64,000 bases of DNA from VGRW01 sp031396695. GTDB taxonomy: Bacteria > Myxococcota_A > UBA9160 > SZUA-336. Below are positions 32,172 to 39,034 of this stretch, piece by piece. The notes beneath the pieces were generated by a model. That model was not told the origin of the DNA and made no database searches. It saw only the letters and a list, made by a program, of their open reading frames with translations. Location: positions 1-64,000 of the forward strand of contig JANNLG010000190.1 in assembly GCA_031396695.1 (NCBI GenBank), read 5' to 3'. Within the stretch, counting starts at the first letter, position 1. The number at the start of each line of letters is the position of its first letter. The position numbers were made by a program, and so were the translations under genes.

Positions 32172-32742
32172 CGCGTCCCTCACCGGCGAGCAGCTTGCGC
32201 AGCGCCTTGTAGCCGCGATGCGCGCGCACCTTGAGCGCGCTCACCGACACGCCCGCCTGCTCGGCCGCTTCCGCCACGGATAGCTCGCGCACGTGGATCA
32301 GCTCGACCGCTTCGCGCTGCGCGGGCGGAAGGTCCGCGAGCGCGCGCGACATGCGTGCCGAGAGCGGAGCGTCCGCGCGCGACGGCTCGCGCTCGTCGGC
32401 GACCCGCTCGACGTCGGGCAGCGCCGTCTCGCGTTCGGCGCGCCGGCCGCGCGCGCGCAGCGCATCGAGCGTCGCGTTGCGCGCGATCGCGCGCAGCCAC
32501 GGCCCGAAGGGCCGCGACGGCTGGTAGGTGTGTCGCGCGCGGTGAAGCGAGAGCAGCACGTTCTGCACCACGTCCTCGGCGGCTCCCGTGTCCCGGAGAC
32601 GCGCGCTCACGAACACGCGCAGGCCGGGCGAGATCTCGCGCAGCAGCGTCTCGTACGCCGCCGCGTCGCCGCCCTGCGCCGCGGCCATCAAGCCGCCCCA
32701 AGCGAGCTCGCGTTCGTTGGCGAAGCCTCCGTGCCCGCTCAT
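32164..32742 (-). CDS. ECF-type RNA polymerase sigma factor
   Basis: A 192-residue sigma factor with sigma-2 (residues 25-95; VSARLRDTGAAEDVVQNVLL, HTYQPSRPFGPWLRAIARN) and sigma-4 (residues 130-185; LPPAQREAVELIHVRELSVAEAA, a helix-turn-helix VSVSALKVRAHRGYKALR). The RPFGPWLRAIARN motif is characteristic of ECF sigma factors paired with NrsF-type anti-sigma proteins, whose gene follows here. The pair probably controls an envelope or oxidative stress regulon; no matching promoter was identified for other genes. Confidence 0.93.
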   Translation of the reverse strand: MSGHGGFANERELAWGGLMAAAQGGDAAAYETLLREISPGLRVFVSARLRDTGAAEDVVQNVLLSLHRARHTYQPSRPFGPWLRAIARNATLDALRARGRRAERETALPDVERVADEREPSRADAPLSARMSRALADLPPAQREAVELIHVRELSVAEAAEQAGVSVSALKVRAHRGYKALRKLLAGEGRDD

Positions 32743-32767
32743 ACGGCGCGGGAGGCCGGGCAGTTAC

Positions 32768-33742
32768 TCACGGAGCGATGATCACCTTCCCGTAGCTGCC
32801 ACGCGAGCCGAGCGCCTCGAGCGCCTTGGGTACGTCGTCCAGCGAATAGGTGCCGAAGATCAGCGGCCGCACGTGGCCGGTTTCGTAGAGCTTGGCGAGG
32901 CCCGCAAAGACCTCCGGCACGCGCTCGGGCTCGTGGGTCGCGTAGGCGCCCCAGTGCAGGCCGACGACGGAGATGTTCTTCAACAGGATCCGGTTCGCCT
33001 TCACTTCGGGGATCGTGCCGCCCGCGAAGCCGATCACGAGCAAGCGCCCGTTCCAGGCGATGCACTTCATCGAGCCCTCGAAGATCTCTCCGCCGACCGG
33101 ATCGTAGATCACGTCGGCGCCGCGCCCGCCGGTGGCCTGCTTCACGGCCTCGACCCAGTCGCCGCTCGAGTAGTCGATCGCGAGATCCGCACCCGCGCGG
33201 CGCGCGACCTCGAGCTTGTCGGCGCCGCCGGCGGTGGCGATCACTCGCGCGCCGAGCGCCTTTCCGATCTGCACCGCCGCCACGCCCACCCCGCCGGCCG
33301 CCGCGTGCACGAGCAGCGTTTCGCCCGCACGTAGGTTCGCGCGCAGCAGCAGCGCCGCGTACGAGGTCGGATACACCACCGGGAACGCGGCGGCCTCCGG
33401 AAAGCTCATGCCCGCGGGCATCGGGTGCAGCGCCGCGACCGGCACTGCCACGCGCTCCGCGAACGCGCCCAGCGCTAGACCGGCGAACACGCGGTCGCCG
33501 ATCGCGACGCCGTTCGCGCCCGGGCCGAGCTCGCGCACCACGCCCGCCACTTCGGCGCCCGGCGTGAACGGGAAGGCCGGCTTCATCTGGTACTTGCCCT
33601 GCACCAGCAGGATGTCGAAGAAGTTGCAGCCCGCGGCTTCGACGTCGATCACGACCTGGTTCGCGCGCGCCACCGGTTCGGGCAGCTCGCGCACGACCAG
33701 TTCCTTCGGCTCCATCCAGCGGTCGACGACGACGGCGCGCAT
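32768..33742 (-). CDS. NADPH:quinone reductase-like (MDR) oxidoreductase
   Basis: A 324-residue medium-chain dehydrogenase of the zinc-free quinone oxidoreductase branch. It has an N-terminal GroES-like fold with NFFDILLVQGKYQMKP and GAEVAGVV, then the nucleotide-binding motif VHAAAGGVGVAAVQIGKALG. The end segment GRLLVIGFAGGTIPEVKAN matches this branch. It reduces quinones or enones with NADPH. It follows AGGAG at good spacing, with a TAGACT -10 candidate and a leader hairpin. It is 25 bases upstream of the sigma gene start but reads the same way, so it lies downstream of the sigma gene in transcription. Confidence 0.88.
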   Translation of the reverse strand: MRAVVVDRWMEPKELVVRELPEPVARANQVVIDVEAAGCNFFDILLVQGKYQMKPAFPFTPGAEVAGVVRELGPGANGVAIGDRVFAGLALGAFAERVAVPVAALHPMPAGMSFPEAAAFPVVYPTSYAALLLRANLRAGETLLVHAAAGGVGVAAVQIGKALGARVIATAGGADKLEVARRAGADLAIDYSSGDWVEAVKQATGGRGADVIYDPVGGEIFEGSMKCIAWNGRLLVIGFAGGTIPEVKANRILLKNISVVGLHWGAYATHEPERVPEVFAGLAKLYETGHVRPLIFGTYSLDDVPKALEALGSRGSYGKVIIAP

Positions 33743-33755
33743 CCACTTCTCCTGC

Positions 33756-33783
33756 GCCCGCGATGGCGCGGGCCTCGAGTCTA
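33756..33783 (-). promoter_or_regulatory. Promoter candidate and leader hairpin of the MDR gene
   Basis: TAGACT (33778-33783 on the minus strand) is a -10 candidate. Just after the expected start comes a 7-bp perfect hairpin (33756-33773, loop CCAT on this strand), then AGGAG and the ATG. The hairpin could affect mRNA stability or initiation. Confidence 0.35.
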
Positions 33784-33811
33784 CCACCGCGACGTGCGGG
33801 TTAAATGCGAA

Positions 33812-33863
33812 CGCCGACCGGAGTGAACCGGCCGGCGCTCGAGCGAAACCGGGCTTGCGCCCG
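33812..33863 (-). terminator. Double hairpin after the histone gene
   Basis: Directly after the histone stop on the minus strand come a 5-bp GC stem closed by a GCAA tetraloop (33850-33863), then a 10-bp stem with one G-U pair and a six-base loop (33812-33837) followed by TTCGCATTT. The second is a fair intrinsic terminator despite the short T-run. It separates the histone from the MDR gene. Confidence 0.6.
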
Positions 33864-33864
33864 T

Positions 33865-34083
33865 TCAGACGTCGTAGGGTCGCAGCGTCTTGCGACCGTT
33901 CGAGGCGGCGCGGGCTTCGGCCTGCGCGATCACCGAACGAACATGCGCCTCGAGAGCGCCGTAGAACTCGCTCCCGACGTTGCACTTCTTCGCCGCCGCC
34001 TTGACGCGCGACTTCGAGATGATCATCGAGTCGCCCTTCTTGGCGGCGCCCTTCGCGGCGCCCGCCTTCTTCTTCGCTGCCAT
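33865..34083 (-). CDS. Bacterial histone-fold protein with lysine-rich tail
   Basis: A 72-residue basic protein. Residues 1-19 are an alanine/lysine-rich tail (MAAKKKAGAAKGAAKKGDS) like the tails of eukaryotic H1 and other chromatin proteins. Residues 20-72 match the bacterial single histone fold known from Bdellovibrio Bd0055: KSRVKAAAKKCNVGSEFYGALE (helix 1 and start of helix 2), then SVIAQAEARAASNGRKT, and the RKTLRPYDV loop. This corresponds to the archaeal and eukaryotic RKTxxxxD pattern. The protein ends there, so the third helix is truncated. ATG 34083 is favoured by GGAG and by the tail composition; an upstream in-frame start would add 22 unlike residues. It should bind DNA as a dimer or higher form. 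Single-gene transcript with a terminator. Confidence 0.85.
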   Translation of the reverse strand: MAAKKKAGAAKGAAKKGDSMIISKSRVKAAAKKCNVGSEFYGALEAHVRSVIAQAEARAASNGRKTLRPYDV

Positions 34084-34162
34084 TTCAAGCACTCCGTTTT
34101 CGCGACCGCCGACCATGCGCGATCGCGGATTCGCGTCTGGGCCGATCATTCGGCACAGGGCG

Positions 34163-34190
34163 CAAATAGCACGCGCGACCTCGAATGCAA
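34163..34190 (-). promoter_or_regulatory. Weak promoter candidate for the histone gene
   Basis: TTGCAT and TATTTG on the minus strand, 16 bases apart, in a locally less GC-rich gap. Each matches the sigma-70 consensus at three of six positions. A leader of about 70 bases would follow. Confidence 0.3.
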
Positions 34191-34210
34191 GGGGATAGGC
34201 CGTTTCGCGC

Positions 34211-34222
34211 TAAACTTCGCAC
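34211..34222 (+). promoter_or_regulatory. Leaderless-type -10 element (TAAACT)
   Basis: TAAACT ends six bases before the GTG of the peptidase-like gene, with no ribosome-binding site between. It supports that start codon. Confidence 0.5.
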
Positions 34223-35023
34223 GTGCCGCTCGCGCGCTTCGTCACGCTGTTCACGATCGCTCTCGCGTTCGCCGCGAACGCGCGCGACCAGGGCGCGGAC
34301 GGAAAGTGGAGCAGTCGGCGCTCCAGCCACTTCGAGCTCCACCAGGACGTCGCGCTCGAGCGCTACTCGGGTCCCGACGGCTCGCGCGCGTTCGAGATCG
34401 CGGTGCTCGGCGCGCTCGAGTCGGCGCACGAGCGCGTGCGTGAAGGGATCGGCATCGACCCGCGCACGCGCGTGCAGGTGTTCGTGTACGACCCGGCGGT
34501 GTTCGACGCCTCGTACTCGGCGCGCTTCGGCTTTCGCGCCGCGGGCTTCTGGGACGGCGCGATCCACGTGCGCGGCGGCACGCAGGTCGACGCGCGGCTG
34601 GTCGGCACGCTCGTGCACGAGTACACGCACGCCGCGCTCGCGACGCTCGCGCCCGTCGGTGTCTGGCCGGCTTGGTTCAACGAGGGACTCGCGGAGCTGT
34701 TCGAACGCGAGGCGCTGGGTCAGAGCCAGCCGAGCGTGTCGGAGCTGGCGGAGCTGCAAGCGGCGGCCGCCAACGGCGCCTGGCTGCCTCTCGCGTCGCT
34801 CAGTGGACCGTCGTTCGCGGGCCTGGACGAGCCGAGCGCGCGGCTCGCGTATCTCGAGTCCTACGTGTGCGTCGAGCAGATGCTCCACCGCTTCGGGCGC
34901 GATCGCGTGGAGCGGCTGGTCGAGGAGCTGGCGAAGACGCGCCGGCTCGAGCGCGCGCTGCAGCGCGCGCTGCGCGTCGATCTCGCCGAGCTCGAGAGTC
35001 AGCTGCTGGTGCGGCTGCGCTGA
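34223..35023 (+). CDS. Secreted gluzincin metallopeptidase (peptidase MA type)
   Basis: A 266-residue protein with a signal peptide (PLARFVTLFTIALAFAANA, cleavage after about residue 20). The zinc motif is HEYTH at 132-136, with the third ligand in PAWFNEGLAELFE about 20 residues later, the gluzincin arrangement of peptidase MA-like domains. No partner or substrate is suggested by neighbours. It should act in the periplasm or outside the cell. The GTG start is six bases after TAAACT. Divergent from the histone gene. Confidence 0.83.
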   Translation: MPLARFVTLFTIALAFAANARDQGADGKWSSRRSSHFELHQDVALERYSGPDGSRAFEIAVLGALESAHERVREGIGIDPRTRVQVFVYDPAVFDASYSARFGFRAAGFWDGAIHVRGGTQVDARLVGTLVHEYTHAALATLAPVGVWPAWFNEGLAELFEREALGQSQPSVSELAELQAAAANGAWLPLASLSGPSFAGLDEPSARLAYLESYVCVEQMLHRFGRDRVERLVEELAKTRRLERALQRALRVDLAELESQLLVRLR

Positions 35024-35032
35024 CGCGCTGCG

Positions 35033-36343
35033 CTAGATGTGCAGGTCTTCCTGGACGTAGGCTTGCGGCCCCCTCAAGAATCGCTCGGCCGCGAGCTGCG
35101 ACAGATCGAGCGTGCGGAAACCACCGTCGCAGATCAGCTCTGCCACCGCTCGGCCGACCGCGTACGACTGCATCACGCCGCGGCCGGTGAAGCTGTGCGC
35201 CTCGAGCGCGTTCGAGAAGCCGGCCACGCGCCCGAGCACGCCGCTGCAATCGGGCGTCACGGAGTAGAGCCCCGACCAGCCGCGCACGTGGTGACAGCGC
35301 TCGAAAGCCGACGCGCGGTGCGCGAGCCGCGGCCAGATCTCACGCTCGAAGAAGGCGTCGCCGTCGTAGCGGAAGTCGTAGCCCGAGGGCTCTTCGGGGT
35401 TCGAGAAGCCGGCCAGCGTGAACGGGCCCTCCGGGTGGAAGTAGAGCCCGGACGCGTCGACGATCATGCCCGCGCCGCGCAGGTCGACGCCGGGCGGAAG
35501 ATCGCGCGCGCGCACGTCGACCATCGAGATCTGGCGGCGCACCGGCACCGAGAAGTCGCGCACGCCGAGCTTGGCCGAGAGCAGCGGGCTCCAGGCGCCG
35601 AGCGCGTTGACGAAGACTTCGGGGCGCAAGCTCGGATGGTCGCGGCTCGACTCGGGCTCGACACGGTGCTGTGTCAGGATGCGGTGCACGAGGCCGCTCT
35701 CGTCGGCGGGCTCGCCCTTCTCGACCTCGACCACGTGCACGCGCTCGACGCGGCGCCGGCCGGGCTCCTGCTCGACCACCTCGATGCCCTCGACGTAGTG
35801 GCGGTTCAGGAAGCGCGCGCCGCCGCGGATCGCGCGTTCGCGGTACAGGCGGCGTACGGCGTTCGGGTTGATCAGGCCGTCGCGCGGCGAGAAGGTGGCG
35901 CCGACGATCGCGTCGAGGTTGCGATCGAGCAGCGGGAAGCGCCGCGCGACTTCGCGCGGCTCGAGCAGGTCGACGCGCAGGCCGAGCCGCTCCTGCAGCG
36001 TGCGCCGCTCGCGCGCGCGGGCGAAGCGCGCCGCGTCGTCGTACAGCCACAGGTAGCCGCGCTGGCGCAGCGAGACCTCCTCGGCGTGCGCCTCGAAGAA
36101 CGCGATCGTGTCGCGACACGAGGCGATGTTCGGCTCCTGCCACCAGGTCGCGCGCGCGCCGCCCGCGTTGAGCTCGGACGAGGCGTAGGTGCCGGCGAGG
36201 TCGAGGTCGACCACGCACACGTCGTGCACGCCCCGTTCGACCAGCGCACAGGCGATCGCCGAGCCGATGATCCCGCCGCCAGCGACGAGTACACCGATCC
36301 GTTCCGCGCTCCTGCTTCCCGGCGATGGCTCGTGGATCGACAT
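35033..36343 (-). CDS. FAD-dependent oxidoreductase (DAO family)
   Basis: A 436-residue flavoprotein with the dinucleotide-binding motif VLVAGGGIIGSAIACALVERG near the N-terminus and the DAO-family C-terminal GWSGLYSVTPDCSGVLGRV. A VVDLDLAGTYASSELNAGGA segment follows the first strand. The family includes sarcosine, glycine, D-amino acid and glycerol-3-phosphate oxidases and the FOXRED1 group; the substrate is not clear. The segment of about residues 190-240 (rich in E and R) is an insertion relative to the short members. A single-gene unit, convergent with the peptidase gene. Confidence 0.85.
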   Translation of the reverse strand: MSIHEPSPGSRSAERIGVLVAGGGIIGSAIACALVERGVHDVCVVDLDLAGTYASSELNAGGARATWWQEPNIASCRDTIAFFEAHAEEVSLRQRGYLWLYDDAARFARARERRTLQERLGLRVDLLEPREVARRFPLLDRNLDAIVGATFSPRDGLINPNAVRRLYRERAIRGGARFLNRHYVEGIEVVEQEPGRRRVERVHVVEVEKGEPADESGLVHRILTQHRVEPESSRDHPSLRPEVFVNALGAWSPLLSAKLGVRDFSVPVRRQISMVDVRARDLPPGVDLRGAGMIVDASGLYFHPEGPFTLAGFSNPEEPSGYDFRYDGDAFFEREIWPRLAHRASAFERCHHVRGWSGLYSVTPDCSGVLGRVAGFSNALEAHSFTGRGVMQSYAVGRAVAELICDGGFRTLDLSQLAAERFLRGPQAYVQEDLHI

Positions 36344-36390
36344 GACGAGGCTCGGCGCAGAGCGTAGGGGCTACAATGTCGGCGCGAAAG

Positions 36391-36855
36391 ATGAAGTCAC
36401 TCGACGCACCGGTAGAGCTCGGCAGCGGCGCCTCGGCGCGTCGTGCGCGGCGCGTGTTCGTGGAGCGACGCGAGATCCCCGGGCTCGTGCTCGGCACCGC
36501 AGGTGGCGACGCCGTCGCCTGCCGTCGCGTGCTCGGCGCGCGGCGCGGCGGACGGATCGGTTTCGCGCTGGCGCTGACCGGCCTGGCGCTGGCCGCGCCG
36601 AGCCCGCGCGTGGCGCTGCTGGCGGCCCTGGTCCACGTCGTGCTCGGTCTGTTGATGGGCGTGCGCGCCCGCGCGAAGAGCTTTCAGACCACTCGGGAGG
36701 TGCAGCGGCTGGCGCTCTGGACCGTGCTGACACCGCTCGGCGTCGCCGTGCTCGCGCGTTTTGCGGGCTTCGCTGCGCCCTGGACGGTGGTGGCGGCGGC
36801 GTGCGCCGGTCAGGTGCTGCTGCTGCGCGCCCTGCGAGCGACGCGCGCGCGCTGA
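36391..36855 (+). CDS. Hypothetical small membrane protein
   Basis: A 154-residue protein with a basic N-terminal third, then three or four hydrophobic helices (about residues 52-72, 77-92, 110-125 and 128-145). No domain is recognised. ATG 36391 is preferred: TACAAT at 36372-36377 would act as -10 and overlaps the earlier in-frame ATG at 36376, and GCGAAAG lies before 36391. Strong coding bias and a consistent hydrophobic pattern support a real gene. It converges with the small secreted protein gene after five bases. Confidence 0.6.
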   Translation: MKSLDAPVELGSGASARRARRVFVERREIPGLVLGTAGGDAVACRRVLGARRGGRIGFALALTGLALAAPSPRVALLAALVHVVLGLLMGVRARAKSFQTTREVQRLALWTVLTPLGVAVLARFAGFAAPWTVVAAACAGQVLLLRALRATRAR

Positions 36856-36859
36856 GGCG

Positions 36860-37228
36860 CTACTTCGCCTCGGGCGCGGCGGGGGGCGTGGCAGGCGCGG
36901 CGTCCTGCGGGTTCGGCAGCACACCGTTTGGAACGTCCACGGGCTTCGCGGTCGGATTCGGCCGCCACTCGCCGTCGAGCGGGTAGTTGTAGCCGCTCGT
37001 GTTCAGCATGATCGACTTGTTGTGCGGCGCGTCCTTGAGCACGCGCAGCGGCGTGGGGGCGGTGCGCCGGAAGCCGGACCCCGGCTCGCACGTGCCCTGC
37101 TCCGTCGGCACGGCCGGCGCGGCCTGCTGCGCTTCCGGGGCGGTCGAGCCCGCCTGACCGACGATGGCCACGCCGCCGGTCGAGAAGACCAGCGAGAGAA
37201 CCAGGAGCGATGGACCGATCCAGCGCAT
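36860..37228 (-). CDS. Hypothetical secreted protein
   Basis: A 122-residue protein with a signal peptide (MRWIGPSLLVLSLVFSTGG) and a proline/alanine-rich C-terminal tail. The middle, RVLKDAPHNKSIMLNTSGYNY, is the only part with a folded look, and two cysteines are absent, so no disulfide is expected. No family is recognised. ATG 37228 is chosen over an adjoining GTG. It is divergent from the uracil-DNA glycosylase gene. Confidence 0.6.
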   Translation of the reverse strand: MRWIGPSLLVLSLVFSTGGVAIVGQAGSTAPEAQQAAPAVPTEQGTCEPGSGFRRTAPTPLRVLKDAPHNKSIMLNTSGYNYPLDGEWRPNPTAKPVDVPNGVLPNPQDAAPATPPAAPEAK

Positions 37229-37299
37229 CACGCCTGCTGATCGGGTCGGCTCGCTTGCGACTTGAGCGCCACGGCCGGTGCGCGTAGGTTGCGCGCGCG

Positions 37300-38001
37300 A
37301 TGCCTGTCGGGGAGAACGCGCTCGAGCGTCTGGAAGGCGAGATTCCCGCGTGCTCGGAGTGCCCGCGTCTGGCGGGGTTCCTCGAGAACCTGCGCGCGCG
37401 TCATCCCTCGTATTGGAACCGGCCCGTGCCCGGCTTCGGCGACCGCGCGGGCTGGCTCGTGATCGTCGGCCTCGCGCCCGGCATGCACGGCGCGAATCGC
37501 TCCGGCCGGCCGTTCTTCATGGACGCCTCGGGTGAGTGGCTGTACGGCGAGCTCGAGCGCCGCAAGCTGTGGGACGGCGAGCGACTCGACGGTGTGTACA
37601 TCGCGAACGCGGTGAAGTGCGTGCCGCCCGGCAACAAGCCGACCGGCGACGAGCAGGCGCGCTGTCAGCCGTGGCTCGAGCGCGAGCTGGCGGCGCTCGA
37701 GGGCGCGCGCGTGGTGCTCGCGCTCGGACGCATCGCACACGGCGCGGTGTTGCGCTGCTGGGGCGTGCGCCCGCTCGCGCGTCACCCGTTCGCGCACGCG
37801 CGCATGGAGCGATTGCCCGGCCGGCCGGCACTGCTGGCCAGCTACCACCCCTCGCGGCAGAACACGAACACGGGTGTGCTCACGCGGTCTATGTGGCGGG
37901 ACGTGTTCGCGCGCGCCTTGCGGCTCGCGAAGCCGCGAAGAACGTCCACAGGATCAGCGGCAGAAGTCCGGCGGCCGCGGTCCGGTGCAGTCCCTCGATG
38001 A
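37300..38001 (+). CDS. Family 5 uracil-DNA glycosylase (UdgB-like)
   Basis: A 233-residue DNA repair enzyme. Motif 1 is GLAPGMHGANRSGRPF, with no Asp or Asn water-activating residue, as is usual for family 5. Motif 2 is SYHPSRQNTNTGVL. The N-terminal CSECPRL and a later cysteine near KCVPPGNKPTG supply [4Fe-4S] ligands. It removes uracil and other deaminated bases. The C-terminal 25 or so residues (after FARALRLAKPRR) are basic, have no counterpart in the family, and lie within the 113-base overlap with the convergent membrane gene. A TAGGTT lies nine bases before the ATG. Confidence 0.9.
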   Translation: MPVGENALERLEGEIPACSECPRLAGFLENLRARHPSYWNRPVPGFGDRAGWLVIVGLAPGMHGANRSGRPFFMDASGEWLYGELERRKLWDGERLDGVYIANAVKCVPPGNKPTGDEQARCQPWLERELAALEGARVVLALGRIAHGAVLRCWGVRPLARHPFAHARMERLPGRPALLASYHPSRQNTNTGVLTRSMWRDVFARALRLAKPRRTSTGSAAEVRRPRSGAVPR

Positions 38002-38467
38002 AGCCGAGCGAGATCGGAAACGGACCCGGCGCTGCGGGATAGCCGGCGGCCGCGAGCGCCTCGCGCTCCCACAGCTCGAGATCGCTCATCAGCATCGCCA
38101 CGCAGAGCAGGAACACCACCGCTCCGCCGGCAAAGACGGCGACGGCGAGCTCGCGCGCACCAAGTCGGGGCGTGGCGAAAACCAGCGCGAGGTACAGCAC
38201 GAGCACGAACGCGTGCTTGTGGAACGGGCGCTCGATGGTCTGCGCGATCGCGCCCACGCGCAGATCGTAGACGTAGACGAAGGCGTCGCCGCGCCGCTCG
38301 AGCGCGAGCGAGCGCGATTCCAGCGCGCGTTCGCGCAAGCCCGCGGCCGCCACGCGCGTCGCGGCCGACTCGATCCACGCGTACACCGGCAGGACCGCGC
38401 ACAGTGCGACCAGCAGCCCGTACACGAGCGCAAAGCGCGCGACCAGCACGAGCGCCTGTCTAGGCAT
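37889..38467 (-). CDS. Exosortase H-associated membrane protein candidate
   Basis: A 192-residue protein with about four membrane helices and a mid-protein extracytoplasmic domain (about residues 28-85, rich in R and E). It starts within the exosortase gene end (8-base overlap), so it is translated with it. Small membrane proteins of this kind accompany exosortase H in other genomes; I give this from memory of the pairing and from position, not from a clear motif. It overlaps the end of the uracil-DNA glycosylase gene by 113 bases on the opposite strand. Confidence 0.65.
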   Translation of the reverse strand: MPRQALVLVARFALVYGLLVALCAVLPVYAWIESAATRVAAAGLRERALESRSLALERRGDAFVYVYDLRVGAIAQTIERPFHKHAFVLVLYLALVFATPRLGARELAVAVFAGGAVVFLLCVAMLMSDLELWEREALAAAGYPAAPGPFPISLGFIEGLHRTAAAGLLPLILWTFFAASRAARRARTRPAT

Positions 38468-38969
38468 CGCGGGCCGGAACGAGCTGGATCCAGACGAGCA
38501 GCGTCGCCAGACACACGGCCGAGATGAGGGCCGGCCAGACGTAGACGTGAACCAGCTCGAAGGCACTCGGCGAGTCCGCGTTCAGCCAGCACAGCGTGAG
38601 CACGCGCAGGAAGTTCACCGCGAACACGATCGCGAACGCGGCGAGCACGCCGAGCGCGCGCGCACGCCAGGGCGCGGGGAAGACGAGCATCGCGGACGCC
38701 AGGAACACGCCGACGTCGATGCCGGTGCAGGAGTTCACGATCTCGACGGCGCTGCCGCCGACGAACACGCGCTGGCCCACGACGCGCACGTTGTCGAACA
38801 CGAGCGCGAGCACGTGGCCGGCCGCGGACGCGATTCCGAGCCGTACCGGTTCGAGCAAGCCGCGGTCGACGACGTCGAGCAGGAGCAGGTTCGAGAGCAC
38901 GACGACCAGCGCGACATACACCGCAGAGCGGAGCCAGAGCGCGCCTCGTGCCATGGCGATCCCGTCCAC
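38460..38969 (-). CDS. Exosortase, XrtH-like
   Basis: A 169-residue integral membrane protein with the full exosortase catalytic set: Cys in VNSCTGIDV, Arg in FAVNFLRVL, and His in ELVHVYVWP. The short length and the FPAPWRARALG loop match exosortase H, a transpeptidase-like enzyme that cuts C-terminal sorting signals and is thought to move proteins to extracellular polymer or the surface. No protein in the window ends in a visible CTERM motif, so substrates must lie elsewhere. GTG 38969 lies seven bases after TATAAG; ATG 38954 is the alternative start. Confidence 0.85.
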   Translation of the reverse strand: MDGIAMARGALWLRSAVYVALVVVLSNLLLLDVVDRGLLEPVRLGIASAAGHVLALVFDNVRVVGQRVFVGGSAVEIVNSCTGIDVGVFLASAMLVFPAPWRARALGVLAAFAIVFAVNFLRVLTLCWLNADSPSAFELVHVYVWPALISAVCLATLLVWIQLVPARDA

Positions 38970-38982
38970 GCGAGCACTTATA
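38970..38982 (-). promoter_or_regulatory. Leaderless-type -10 element (TATAAG)
   Basis: TATAAG (five of six to TATAAT) on the minus strand ends seven bases before GTG 38969 of the exosortase gene. It would transcribe the exosortase pair and faces away from the element at 39022-39034. Confidence 0.5.
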
Positions 38983-39021
38983 GCACCGGCCTGCGGTCTG
39001 TACCGTGGATCGGCGCCGGGC

Positions 39022-39034
39022 TAGCATCGGCCGA
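39022..39034 (+). promoter_or_regulatory. Leaderless-type -10 element (TAGCAT)
   Basis: TAGCAT ends seven bases before the GTG of the aminotransferase gene and decides that start over an in-frame GTG at 39005. It would drive the aminotransferase-luxE-luxC operon. Confidence 0.5.
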
